Below are positions 46,645 to 58,466 of a DNA stretch of 64,000 nucleotides, one piece after another. Location of the stretch: the NCBI GenBank assembly GCA_963971425.1, contig OZ020517.1:18008904-18072903 (forward strand). The letters run 5' to 3'. This DNA is from Bryoerythrophyllum caledonicum. Its lineage: Eukaryota; Streptophyta; Bryopsida; Pottiales; Pottiaceae. The position numbers and the translations under genes were made by a program. The first letter of the stretch is position 1. Each line of letters opens with the position of its first letter. The notes below the pieces were generated by a model. It ran no database searches. It was not told the origin of the DNA and saw only the letters and a program-made list of their open reading frames with translations.

Positions 46645-49600
46645 TTAAGTTTGCACTCGAACTATGGGGTCGTTTTCTTCTATGCATCGTGGATCCACAT
46701 CAGACTCGTCTGTGCTCTCTTCGTCATCGGATTGAGGAGTACCACTTCTCAGTTGTAAGTTGTCGTCCCTAGTAATGACCAACCTCCTTGTTGGACGAGA
46801 TCCCTCGGCGTCGAGTAACCCATCATCATCCAAATTGGGTCTTCCATCTGATGGGTCGTAATCTTCACCAATAAATGGAATTGTACTACCTTGATTCCTT
46901 CGACGTCTCTTCGTTCCTCGTGTAGTTCTCCGCCGTCTATTATTGCTTACGGTGCTAGTGGAAGCTACTCCGCAATGTGGAAGAACTATAGGTACGTGGA
47001 CAACCACATTGAGGTCTACATCCGAGGAGGAAGCCATTCCTCTTAATACTATTCCAGACCCCCTCCCACCACTTTGCACGACATCGCCTTGTTGATTTTG
47101 ACAAGCAAGAGGTTGCCTTCGCACGCAAGGAAGTTGAACGCTACTAAGCCTGTTGGCTTGACGACGATTTTGTCCCATTCCATTGTTGGGACGATCATTA
47201 TGAAGGGCTACCAATGAAGCACCAATCCCCCGTGTAGTTGTTGCACCGGTTCTACCCGCAATTACATGACTACGGGTCACCGACTGATGTGGTATTCCAA
47301 CTTCGGAAGACACTTCGATCTCTGTGATTCCAGCATTCCCCATAACTTCATCAAGGGGCACGGTTACCCTTCCTATGATTGAAGTCGGATTACATTGTGG
47401 ACTTGAATTGCAATTGCGAACCGACCTCGACGGCGTTAAGGAGATACGACCAGCCGTTGTAGGGACCTCTACTTCTTGATGATTCAAGATATGTTGCCCT
47501 TCATCACCAAATGATAGCGAATCACTTTGAGGTTGGGAAGGCAAGTCAACGTTTGCAGGGATCGCCAAGTTCTGTAGCCCCCCTTCGTGGTCACGCCAAA
47601 GTCCCTGACCAGCACAAAGTTGTCCAAACGACGGCCCATCAACATCTCCACTCGGGTTCAATGGACCTTGAACATGTTGTTGTGCTGCCTCGACTTCGTT
47701 GAAATCAAAAACCCCTATGCCTCCACCTCCACCATCACCATCAGAGTTTTGTCCATCCGAGTCCCACACGTCCTCCCCACACGATGACCACCACCACTGC
47801 CATCATCGGAATCTCCACTATCCAAATCCAAATTGTCTTCGTCTATGTCAAGATTACCTTCTTCGTCATTCTCGTTAGGATAACGTCCTTCCTCATTTGC
47901 ATCGTCTGGATCTTCTCCGTTGCTTTCATCATCGGAATGCACACCATTTAACTCAAGCCACTGACCAATCCTTGTCCCCCTTCGATGCCTTAGGAGCCTA
48001 GAATTTGTGTAAATGTACACGAGGTCCTCCGCTTGACTATGTTTAAGGCGATTGCGGGACTTGTTGTGTACATAGAAGTACATGCTCCAATTGCGTTCGC
48101 ATGCTGATGAAGAACACACTTGAGCAAGTATGCGTCTTGCAATTATCTGCAATGCCTTTGCGCCACCTCCCATTGCATCCCACCATTCATGGGGCAATAC
48201 ATTAAGCACATTTGGATCCATCGAATCTACAAATGATCCTCTATTTTCAATGAAGTCTTGGTATTGGTTGAGGACCCTTCCAAAATCTTCCTCACTCGAA
48301 ACTAGCTTTCAAAGGACTTGCTTTAAGATTGGTCTTAAATGCTCATTCTCATGCAAAGGGGCCCATCCTCGTAAAGAAGGGTTTAACATAGCTCCCGCCC
48401 AATGAAGGTCAGTTATCATAAGCCCCCACCTCGCGTTAAAGGCATCTAGTGCCCGTGTTGCCAATTCTTGCCCCAATTGGAAAGGGGCCCTGACAAACCC
48501 TTGAACATGGATTTCCAAATCATGCATAACCTTCCATGCAACGCCCATAGCAGGAGCATTGCCGTCAAATACACGAAGGGTACGTACCACAGGCAACACC
48601 ATGTACTGAAAATTCACACATGTATCCCAAAACCCGTCGGAGCGTATCACCTGCCATGCAAACAAGCCTTTAATATGTGTAGCTGGGGCTTTTGTCCGCA
48701 ACTCCGCCATGAAAGCATGCCATGCGTCATCAACCACCATTCTCTCTAGGGCTTGGCGAACTTGGAGGAGGCGTTCAATCATGATGAAGTTGGTTGCAAA
48801 TCGTGTCTCATTGGGCATACAAATAGCAAGATCTGGTGAAAGCCTTTGGAAGATTGCTTGTGGAGCGTGGTGGTTCTTGATGAATAAACAAATAACCCTA
48901 GCCTTCCTCACAGTCCTTTTCACCCAATTTTCTTTGCCCCAATCCTCCACTAAAAGATCCAAGCAATGAGCAGCGCATCCCTGAACATAGAGATGGGGAA
49001 TCGCTTGCATGATGTCACGGCAAGTAGACGCCATGACTGGAGCGTTATCGAGGCATACCTGGACAACATTTTGGGGCCCAACTGTTTGCAAAAATGGTTG
49101 GATTTGAGAAGCAACGTAGAAGTGGTCCTGATAATTCCCCGATGTATCGATGGTGCCCAGGAAAACATCCCCGTTCGTGCCTAACTGAACAACATTTAGC
49201 AATGGCCGATTCTGAACGTTGTCCCAACCATCACTACATATTGTTACTCCATACTTTGATATAGAGTCATCCATTTTCTCTTTGATCCCCCTTTCTAGAT
49301 CTGTTCGCTTGTTTGTCAACAACTTCGTACGAACGGCGTTGTAGGACGGTGGGTTGTATGCCGGCATTCGTACGCGTGCAGTTTCACGAACCGCTTTTAA
49401 AAAAGCAGGGTGCTTTATGATATTAAATGGAATGTTTTCTTCGTAAAAAGCATTAGACCAAACCCTATCCAAAAGTTGTTTTGCAGAAGAGTTGAATCCC
49501 TCGGTCAAAGAAAGCTGTCGTAGCTCTCTAGGTTCAGTCTCTATCTGTGTCGGTTCCACGTCACCAGTGCTTTGCAAATTTTGAACTAGCTCCAAAACAT

Positions 49601-49931
49601 TGTTCTGAGACAATGATAATAAAGGTTCCACCCGAACTTCATCCTCGCCAGCTCTGTGAAAGGATATATTGTTGGCAACATCAGGACGATCCGGGACACC
49701 CCCATCACATTTTTGAAACAACACACGCACATGTGGAGGCACCATCCTACACACTTGAACATCACGTCCTGCCTCGTTACGAGGACAGTATCCCATGTGG
49801 GACAACATCCTGTCCGCTCTATAGGACATGGTATGAGAACAAAACCGACATTTCACTTGTCGTGCCGATCTTGAAGAAGTGAGACCCATGTCTTCGTACC
49901 ATAGATCCCATACAGAATTCCAACGCGGCAT
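46645..49931 (-). pseudogene. hAT transposase with long C-terminal tail; one stop and one frame change
   Basis: About 1,095 codons. Start MPRWNSVWDLWYEDMG is followed by a BED zinc finger (CRFCSHTMSYRADRMLSHMG, about residues 28-48). A DUF659-type segment covers about 190-345. The RNase H-like core has D about 233 in CSDGW, D about 294 in CLDNAPVM, and E about 612 in CSSSACERNWS, within the C-terminal hAT dimerisation domain (WWDAMGGGAKALQIIARRIL to LVYIYTNSRLL). A TGA at 48309-48311 and a frame change near 47740-47770 interrupt it. After the dimerisation domain come an Asp/Glu-rich stretch and about 380 further codons of disordered sequence with a basic NNRRRRTTRGTKRRRRNQG, much longer than the usual hAT C-terminus. 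The tail stays open over 374 codons, so it is probably genuine. Confidence 0.85.
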
Positions 49932-50103
49932 GGCGTCGCAAGAATGAAAGTGCCACTAAGGGCTCCTCAAACCTTCCTCAGCAGTAGGGTCTCATGCAAT
50001 GCATTCTTGTACAAAGAGTCCAAGATCTTGAAACGTACTAAGCAAAAATAAGTAAGGTCACCCTAGGAAGATAGGAATTTATACTGAACCTCGTACGGAG
50101 CAT

Positions 50104-50592
50104 GCGGATGGCTGGGCGCGGATGAGGCAGGGTCCAGCCAGCGGACGGGCGAAGGACCTTGGGCGGATGGGGGCAGACAAGGCCTAATGGGAATTACGGA
50201 TGGGGGCGGGTAGGGAGCGGATGGCGGCGGATGGGGAGCGGATGGAGGTGGATGGGGACTGCGGATGGGGTGCGGAAGGGGGCGGATGGAGAGTGCGGAT
50301 GGGGAGCGGAAGGGCGGATGGGTGCGGGTGGGGAGCGGATGGGTGCGGATGGGGGCGGGTGGGGACTACGGATGGCACACGGATGGGGAGCGGATGGGGC
50401 GGGTGGGAACTGCGGATGGCACGTGGATGGCACGGATGAAGGCACGGATGGGGAGCGGGCGAAGATCGGACGGTTTACGGGGATGGAAATTGGATACGAT
50501 GCGGATACGTGCGCGGATGGGCCGCGGATGCTGTGCGAATGGGGCCCGGATGGGGAGCGGATTGAGAGCAGAATGCTTGGACGGGGAGGACG
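50104..50592. repeat. right 11-bp array (GCGGATGGGGA)
   Basis: About 40 imperfect units of GCGGATGGGGA, in inverted orientation relative to the left array at 44330-44942. Confidence 0.9.
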
Positions 50593-50739
50593 GGGACTGC
50601 GGACAATGTGGTAAATTACCGAGCATGTAATTAATTTGGTTGATGACATGTCCGCACATGTGGCACACAAATTCCGACGTGTCTTTTTTGAGGTAAATGT
50701 AAATATTGATTATCTGGAAGTAAAAATAGCTCCGTCAGG

Positions 50740-50838
50740 ATTATGTCACGAACCGTCATAATGACGGCATGACATTGTGTCGTGACATTGTGACATTGTG
50801 ACGGATTTTGACACCGTTACGACACAATAGACAACCCT
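50740..50838. repeat. short GACATTGTGAC repeats
   Basis: GTGACATTGTGACATTGTGACGG and inverted ACCGTTACGACAC words between the hAT array and the Gypsy fossil. Confidence 0.6.
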
Positions 50839-50999
50839 GACCGCCGGACGCCAGGACTTCGGTGGCAGTTGATCTTCCAACAGCCGGACCATCGACCCGG
50901 AGGACCACCCTTTTGCCGACAACGTCAAAGAAGGCGAAGGGCAAGGCACGCGTTCCGGTAGAGATCTCCCCCTCCCGCCGGAGTGGGAGAAACCGGGGC

Positions 51000-52332
51000 C
51001 CAGGAGCTCCAACTTAGGATTAGATAGGTTTTGAATTTCTTTGTCTTCTTTTCTCAGGGCTAGAGTCCGAATTAGCAGCGACTAACAATGGGGCCCCAAT
51101 GCGCACCCGGCTGCTGCGGGAATCAATAGCCAGTTTTGTAGATTAAGTAGGAATTCCGGAGACGGAACTGTTCCGTGATTTGTGGATCTGAGATCCGATC
51201 TGGAACTTTTCCGGATTTCTCGGATCTTTTTAGATAAGATCTAGCGGACTTCCCATAGATAGGTAGGAGGAAAGACTAAGTTTAGTCAGGACCTAGTTAG
51301 TACTTAGTAGTAGGGTTTTTGGCAAAACCCTTTTATCTTGTTCTTCTCACTCGGAAATATACGCTCTCATTAATACTAGATTTGCTACCTTGTGTTGTTT
51401 GTGGTGTATGGAACCTGTGAGTGACGGATCCATTCTTGAGGGTAGGGTTGTGTGAGTAATTTTTCCGGAATGGGGTAAGTCCACTGTTTTGCCGGAGGGG
51501 GAAGCTGTCAAGGTCGGTATCAGCAGATCACTTGGGAGAGCTGGAGAGAACTATTGCAGAGGTGTTCCTGGTTGTCTCCAAGGTCCGGAAGTAGCTAGGA
51601 GGGGAGGAGATGAACTGCAGAGGTGTTCCTGGTAATCTCTACTTCACGGAAGTAACCGTGCTAAACTGAATTCCGGCCACGGCCGGAGTTCTTCCCTAAG
51701 ATAGGAAAAAGTCTGATGTACCCCTACCTAGACGGAATAACCATAGTGAATAGTGAGTCTCTATACCAGAAAATTGCAACCATACGCGCCGGAATGCCGT
51801 TGTAGTCCGGATTAGTCTGTGTGTGACCACATCTGGAAGGCCTTCCGGATGTTGTGAGAGCCGACGTCCGGCAGCAGCAATCAAATTACCCGTTAGCATA
51901 GTAGGGAGAGTGGTGTTCGGTCACTATAAGTTCCGGACAGTGGGTGCCTAGCCACTTAAAGTCACCAGGGAGTGGAAAACCCAGCCACTTACACAAAACA
52001 GGGTCAGCGGACTCCGGCCACTCGTTTAAAAACTCCATGAGACTCTCTGCAGAGGAACATAGATAAAACAAACCACCCTCTAGACTTCCGGAGATTACTT
52101 GCCGGAAATCACTGTATATAATTCGGAATCCGGAAGGATTCGGATCTACCCTACGTAAGTAATGACTATAGCTAACTCATAAACGGATTGTTGGGATATA
52201 GTTTAGTAATCCGAAATATAGGAAAAAGAACATTAGGTCTCTATGGGAACGAATCCGGAGCGGTTACTCTGGAAGGCATCTAGTGACGATTGGGTGCATT
52301 CCGGAGGGATACTGTCTCTACGAACTGCAACA
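51000..52332 (+). repeat. LTR of the plus-oriented Gypsy fossil
   Basis: The 3' border is well defined by homology with the inverted LTR and by the primer site just beyond. The 5' border is approximate. It contains many CCGGA words, typical of this family throughout. Confidence 0.65.
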
Positions 52333-52338
52333 CGATTT

Positions 52339-52356
52339 TGGCGCCGCTGCCGGGGA
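52339..52356 (+). promoter_or_regulatory. tRNA-Asp-type primer-binding site
   Basis: TGGCGCCGCTGCCGGGGA, one base different from the TGGCGCCGTTGCCGGGGA common in plant Gypsy elements and complementary to the tRNA-Asp 3' end. It begins 6 bases after the LTR end. Confidence 0.85.
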
Positions 52357-52453
52357 TCTATTTCCTTTTTCCTAGTATTCTTAGAACACTAACACTAGTG
52401 ATAGTGTATGGAATATATCTATTCCGAGTAGACGATTACTGAGACATAACTGT

Positions 52454-53060
52454 ATGAGTCAAAGTGCACCTCGAAGTAAAGGCGCGCGGAGGTCAGCCCG
52501 AAAGCGGACCACTGCGGGCCGGTCCGGAAGCAGATCTCTTACTCCACCAAGATCACTGAGTGGAACCGGATCTGAGACTGAAGAATCCCGGGTGATCGTA
52601 GCTGTTGGGATGGCACTGCCACGGCCTACCTTTCGCCTGAAGTACCGGAAGTTTAAAGGAGACGGACGAGAGGATGTAGACGACTGGCTATGTAAGTTCA
52701 ACGCAATCGCCACAACCAACCAAGAGGAGAACGCCACGAAACTCCGGTTGTTCCAAGGACTTCTGAAGGGTGAAGCGTTGCAATGGTATCAAGACGTTCT
52801 GGAACCGACCCGGGCCGACTGGAACTTGCTAACGGCAGCCTTTCTTTGTACATTCCGGGAGGTTGGTGGAGAAGCACAGACGCTGGGCAAGCTCAGCAAG
52901 ATGAGGATGAAGACGAATGAATCCGTCCAGAGGTATGGCCGGAGAGTCCAGAGTCTTATTCACAAACTAACTCCGGACATTGCACAAAGTGTACAAATCG
53001 AGTGGTACGTGGCAGGATTTCCGGAGAAGATGGGTTTTCTCGTACGACAAGCTCGCCCTC
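52454..53060 (+). mobile_element. Gypsy gag, 5' part
   Basis: Starts MSQSAPRSKGARRSARKR, a basic Ser/Arg-rich leader, followed by a retrotransposon gag domain: FKGDGREDVDDWLCKF, LFQGLLKGEALQWYQDVL, FREVGGEAQTLGKLSKMR and ESVQRYGRRVQSLIHKL. The last codons of the apparent frame (after 53060) are sequence of the inserted element's LTR. Family: Ty3/Gypsy. Confidence 0.85.
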
Positions 53061-54760
53061 TGTTGCAGTTCGTGGAGACAGTATTCCTCCGGAATGCCCC
53101 TAATCGTTACTAAGAGTTTCCCAAAGTAACCGCTCCGGTTTCGTTCCCACAGAGACCTAAATATCTTCTTACCGGTACTCCGGATTACTAAGCTTACCAA
53201 AGCAAATTGGTTACGAGTTAGCTATAGTCCTTCCTTACTTAGGTTAGATCCGGATCCATCCGGATCCGGATTTTATACAATGGTTTCCGGAGAATAGGTT
53301 CCGGAAATCAGGGGGGGTAGTTTGATTAGTCTCTGTTCCTCCTCAGAGATTCTCCTGGAGTTTTTAAACGAGTGGCCGAAGTCCACTGACCCTGTTTTGT
53401 GTAAGTGGTTGGGTTTCCCACTGCCCTGTGACTTAAAGTGGCTAGGCACCCACTGCGCGGAGCTTATAGTGATCGAACAACACTCTCCCTACTATGCTAA
53501 CTGGTAATTCGATTGCTGTTGCCGGACTTCGGCTCTCACGACATCCGGAAGGCCTTCCGGATGCGGTCACACAGAGACTAATCCGGGCTACAACAGCATT
53601 CCGGGGGATATGATTGTAAATCTTCGGAACAGAGACTCACGGTTTGCTATGGTTATTTTATCTAGGTATTGGTATCAGGCTTTTTCCTATCTTAGGGGAG
53701 AACTCCGGTATTGACCGGAATCTAGTTTAACACGGTTTCCTCCACAAACTAGAGATTACCATGAACACCCCTACAGTTCATCTCTTCCCCTCCTGGCTAC
53801 TTCCGGACCCTAGGGACTACCAGGAACACCTCTGCAATAGTTCACCCCAGCTCTTCCGGGCAATCTCCTGACACTATCCTCAATAACTTCCCCCTCCGGC
53901 AAAACAAGTGAGTTACCCTAGTCCGGAAGAATTCCTCACACAACCACACCCTCAAGAATGGATCCGTTACTCACAGGATTAATACGTCCCACAATAACAC
54001 AAGATAGCAAATCTAGTGAAAAAAAGGTAACGTATATTTCCGAGTGAGATGAACAAGATGAAGGTTTTTCCCAAAACCTCCTACTAAGTACTCTCTGAAT
54101 TCCCCGAATTCAGATTTCCTTCTACCTATGCCTACGGGAAATCCGCTAGATCTAATCTAAAAGATCCGAGAAATCCGGAAAAGTCCCAGATTGGATCACA
54201 GATCCTGAAATCTCGGAATAGTTCCTGGACTCCGGACTTCCTTTTCAAACAAAACCTGGCTATTGATTCCGGTAGTAGCCGGGTGCACTTGGGGCCCCAT
54301 CGTTAGTCGCTACTGATCCGGACTCTAACCCGGAGAAAAAGAAATAAACAAAAAGGAACCTACAACCTAATTTAACCTTAAGTAGGAGCACTGGGACCTT
54401 GCACTAGTACAAAACAGGGAAAAAAAACCGCACTCGATTCGGAGTTGCGGTTCGTTTGACCACGCTGTCGGAACAGTCATCACTGTTCCTAAATCGGGCT
54501 GTCCCGAGTTTTTTGGCCATAACACCCTCATTTTTGGGAGTTTTTAGACGTGTAATATACCAATGGAAGCGTGTTTTCAAGACGCTTCTAACGGTATATT
54601 ACACGTCCAAAAACTCCCAAAAATGAGGGAGTTATGGCCAAAAAACTCGGGACAGCCCGATTTAGGAACAGTGATGACTGTTCCGACAGCGTGGCCAAAC
54701 GAACCGCAACTCCGAATCGAGTGCGGTTTTTTTTTCCCTGTTTTGTACTAGTGCCGGTTT
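53061..54760 (-). repeat. 3' LTR of the minus-oriented Gypsy element, with MITE insertion
   Basis: Starts on the plus strand with TGTTGCAGTTCG, the inverted end of the LTR at 52332. Without the MITE it is about 1.35 kb, matching the other LTR's length. Confidence 0.7.
54402..54753. mobile_element. 352-bp hairpin MITE with CACTA-like ends
   Basis: Begins CACTAGTACAAAACAGGG and ends with its exact complement. The two arms of about 160 bp pair almost perfectly (CCGCACTCGATTCGGAGTTG, GACAGCCCGATTTAGGAAC and so on), leaving a loop of about 30 bp at 54562-54592. The related LTR border at about 51000 lacks it, which marks it as an insertion. The CACTA start recalls CACTA-type MITEs, but the 3-bp target duplication is not clear. 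Confidence 0.85.
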
Positions 54761-54846
54761 CTCCCACTCCGGCGGGAGGGGGAAATCTCCACCAGAATGC
54801 GCGCCTTGCCCTTCGCCGTCTTGGACGTTGCAGGTGAAAGATCGGT

Positions 54847-56461
54847 CTATTGGGTTGATGGTCTTGCTGTTGGAGGGGCAGCCACCACCGGAGTACTGGC
54901 GTCCGGCGGTGGAGGGGGCTCCTCCGGTGATCCTTCCGGGACTGGGGGTGCTGGTGTTTCCGTCGCGGCAGCTGACCTGGTCTCTTGGACCAAGTCCTTG
55001 TAGCTTCCGGAAGGACTCCTTGGTCCGGATGCCAACCTCCGGGAGACGGACCTTGGTGGGACAGGGATGCCGTCTTCCGCCGAAGGGTCTGGCAAACGCA
55101 TGTTGTGAGGCGACAGGAGCTCCAGAAGGGTCTTCAGGATCTCGCCCGTACTCGGGTTGGGAAGTACGATGCCCTCCGCTGGCGTTCGGGGTGACGGAGT
55201 GTCCAACGACTCCGGATTGGCTGACGTGCCTAGAGCTAGGGTGGAGTTTGCTAGAGGTCCTGGAGAGGCTGTGGACCGTACTGGCGTTGTGGTGTTGTCC
55301 GATCCAGGGGCCGCTCTGTCTTCCGGTGGCTCCACGGTGATGTTGTCCACCAACATCTTCATCTGGTCCCAGGTCCGGCCCATCTTCTCCGCTTGGTCTA
55401 GGAGAAACCGGATGATGTTGGCCCTGGTGACCTTCTCCTTTTTCTCCACCAATTCGGTGAAGAGCCGACTCCGGTTGACTACGTCGACCGGAATTTGCAA
55501 GGCCGCCCGGACCTCTATCAGGGCCGCTGCGGAGGCAAGGGCTTTCGCCTCGGCCTCCTTCCGGGCCGTCACCGCTAGGGCTGCTTCGGCCAGGTACAGC
55601 TTCATCTTCTTCTCCATTTCCGTACTGGCCTTGTATACGGAGGAGAGTTGGGTATGGAGTGCCTTTGCATCCGTCTCCCGGTTCCGGAGCTCCTCCACCC
55701 TGGTGCTAGCGTCCTCCAGCCGGTCGACGTCCAAGCTTCGGAACATCTGCTCCACGCTGGTGGTGATGATGTAGTTGGTCTCCTTAAGGAGTCCAACTCT
55801 CCAGCCAATATCCCGGGTGAGCTCATCCATTAGTTTGAGCTGGCCCCTGGAGTCGCTCTTGTCGACCTTCCTCTTCTTTCGGCTGGTCCCCTCCGACGGT
55901 CCAGACTCGTCTTCTCCGGATGATGCCGAGGAGCTGCGTATTTCCGGACTCTCCGCCTCGGGCTCCTTCCCCCGAGGTCTCTTGGGAGCCTTCCAGCCTT
56001 CCGGAGTCCCCGTGGTTGCTGCTTCCGGCACCGTCTCCTTCTCTCCGGACTCCTCTTCCTCCGACTCATCCCCTCCAAACCTCTGGAAGTTGAGCACCTT
56101 GTCGTAGTGCCGGATTTCCGCCGAGATGAGTTGCTGGTGGTGCGCATAAAGGTGCACCACGTACGAGGCCAGCGGTGTTGCCGATTTCTTCACCTTCTGG
56201 AGATTGGCGACCAACCGGTTGATTAGGTCGGTCATTAATGTTCCCCAGTCGATGACGATCTTTCCCCGGAGTGCTCCAAGGAAAGTGCAGGCCCACTTCG
56301 CCACCACCCGTTTCGGCTTTTCCAGATGGAATATAGGGTTTAAAAAACCCTAGCACGAGCAGGGCATTCTGGTGCCGAAGGTCTTGGAGGTTGAAGCCAT
56401 CCTTCGGGTCTGCCGGTTCTCTGAACTCCTCCGCCAAGAACTCGTCCCGCCATTCTACCAC
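54847..56461 (-). mobile_element. extra ORF of the Gypsy element
   Basis: Minus-strand coding region between integrase and 3' LTR. It has an aromatic, globular N-terminal part (LQDLRHQNALLVLGFFKPYI, WACTFLGALRGKIVIDWG), an acidic then basic linker (SRKKRKVDKSDSRG resembles a nuclear signal), a long alpha-helical or coiled-coil middle (VEELRNRETDAKALHTQLSS, EKKMKLYLAEAALAVTARKE) and a Pro/Ser/Thr-rich tail. It is not a retroviral core protein I recognise, and there is no clear envelope feature (no signal peptide or membrane span). About one interruption. Confidence 0.6.
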
Positions 56462-57332
56462 CTTGGTGCGGCCAGCACGGAAGTCATAGGCTTAAGACCA
56501 CTCCGGGACTCCCCAGATCTCCAGATGGGCTCTCATCAGCCCCTTGTACTTCTCGTCCGGCGTCCCGACAAGCTCCCGGACGTAGACTTCTTCTCGGATG
56601 CTCCACGGAACCTCGAGCAAACCTTCACAACCCATATACTTCAGGTTGTTCTTCAGCATACCAAATTCCTACGGGTCTTCTGGTATTTCCGGTAGGACGC
56701 GGGTTAAGGGGGGTAGTGCAACTGCCGGCTCCTCGTCTCTCCGGCCGCGCCCGTCTCTGTCCGTCTTCTTCTTCTCGGCCATCGGTACAGACTTCATGGA
56801 GTCAGACTATTACCTCACTATCTCTCGAGGTTGTCCCTGCACGCACCGTCCTCACACAAACCCTCCCTAACGGACACACGTCCGTTCTAACTGTCCGATT
56901 CTCCAAACCCCAACGGCAAGCGGTTCGGAAAATCGTAAGAGCGAGAGGAAGAGCGATAGCAAAAGAATAAACAAGCGGAGAGACGCAGGAAGACAGTAGT
57001 GAGAAGAAAGAGTATCCGTCCAAACCCCAACTTTAAGTAGTCTGGCCGTTAATACGGCATCATGATGGTGGTTGATGGGGACAGTTCCGGCTGACGGTTC
57101 CGGATAACTGACTGCCCCAGAATCCCGGTAACTGCTCCGGTTCTGCTTTAAACATCTTTAGGCTTAATTAGGGTTGGCAGTCAGGTTGATTCGACTTTAT
57201 TCCTATCCGAAGGCTATTAGTTGCATCCTGGCACAATCTATCATAATAAATTATTAAGTATTTGTGTTTTGGCCGGAACTTAAGGTTATCTTCCGGCACC
57301 ATGTGGGAACAGAATCCCACATTACTCCTTTT

Positions 57333-58466
57333 TCAACCGTGAGCGCCCTTGCTCACGCTTCCGGCATTACCTTCCGAATTATAGAGCCTAACCCTAGAGC
57401 CGTTTGTACGAGTATCCAGCGGTCTTCCCTCTAGATCTTTTAGCTGGAGAGAACCATTGTCGTAGATTTTAGCAACTCTAAAGGGACCCATCCATCGGGT
57501 GTGGAGTTTACCTGGGAAATCCTTATGCCGACTGTCGTAAAGGAGCACCAAACTGTTCTCCCTAATTCCGTTGTCCTTTGGCAACTTCCGGTCGTACACC
57601 TCCTTTCTTTTTCCTTGGACTTCCATCGTCTTTTCCAAGGCATCCATCCGGCTTTCCTCAAGAGTGTCGATATCCTCCAACCGTTGTTGTATGTCCGGAA
57701 CTCGATCTCCATGCCGGAAGGATAAGATCCGGAATGTCTCCACTTCCGTCTCGATGGCTTGGAGTACTTCCTGTCCATAAACCAGAAAGAAGGGGCTCTT
57801 ACCGGTGGTGCTTTTGTACGCCGTGTTGTAGGCATAAACGACGGAGTTTAGCTTTTGGTCCCAGTCCGTCTTATGTGAGGCGACCACTTTGGTCAGGATC
57901 TTGCAAATGATGCCGTTTGCACGTTCCGTCAACCCGTTTGCTTTCGAATTGTATGGAGTCGTCTTCCGGTGCCGTATGTCATACCGTTCGGTGAGACCGG
58001 ACACCACTTCATTTAGGAAATGGGTCCCTCGATCGCTCACCAATTCTAACGGATGTCCAAACCTCATCATGATCCTTTCGAACAGGAACCTTGCCGATGT
58101 CTCAGCGTCGTTTTTCCGGGTGGCCCGAGCCTCAACCCATTTCGTAGCGTAATCTGTGGCCAATATGATGTACCGGTGCTTCTGATTCCCCAAAGGTTGA
58201 AATGGACCAATAAAATCGGCTCCCCACTTCTCGAAAGGGGCCAATGGTACGATTGGCGTCATAGGCCAATGGTACCGGAAAGTTGGATTTCCGGTGCGTT
58301 GGCAGGGGTCACAGCTCCGGATAAAGCTTCGAACGTCCCGATTCAGATGATGCCACCAATATCCGGCACTCCGGATACGTTCAATGGTAGTGACGGCTGC
58401 AAAATGGCCTCGAGCCGGTCCGTCATGTAAGCTCCGGATAATTGTAATCCGGAATTTAGGTTCCAC
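57333..58466 (-). mobile_element. Gypsy integrase
   Basis: HHCC zinc finger (LHDGPARGHFAAVTTIERIR to SFIRSCDPCQ), then the catalytic core with D in WGADFIGPF, D in LVSDRGTHF and E in SKANGLTERANG. A C-terminal segment follows with SLVLLYDSRHKDFPGKLHTR and WMGPFRVAKI, the GPY/F module typical of Ty3/Gypsy. No chromodomain is evident. The visible part is open, and the N-terminal side runs into the gap. Confidence 0.92.

Larger units (their letters stand above)
44225..50610 (-). mobile_element. hAT transposon bounded by inverted GC-rich arrays
   Basis: A hAT transposase ORF (46645-49931) lies between two arrays of an 11-bp unit. On the left the plus strand reads CCCATCCGCTCC, and on the right GGGAGCGGATGG, so the arrays face each other in inverted orientation. 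The start of the transposase is about 170 bp from the right array. Short conserved hAT ends and an 8-bp target duplication were not found, so limits are approximate. Between transposase and left array are 1.7 kb of AT-rich sequence with direct repeats and a scrap of a second hAT copy. Confidence 0.65.
50840..53060 (+). mobile_element. Ty3/Gypsy fossil, plus orientation: end of internal region, LTR, primer site, gag
   Basis: Order on the plus strand: a stretch matching the 3' end of the extra ORF of the neighbouring element (50840-51000), an LTR of about 1.33 kb ending GAACTGCAACA at 52332, a primer-binding site, and gag. The LTR is homologous, at visibly reduced identity, to the inverted LTR at 53061-54760, so the two copies are related but not a recent pair. 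Internal sequence on both sides of a single LTR implies a tandem or recombinant arrangement. The copy is broken: gag is cut off at 53060 by the second element, and pol is absent. Confidence 0.75.

Noticed and set aside
50159-50670. Gly/Trp-rich plus frame and Pro/His-rich minus frame
   Set aside because: Translations of the right 11-bp array.
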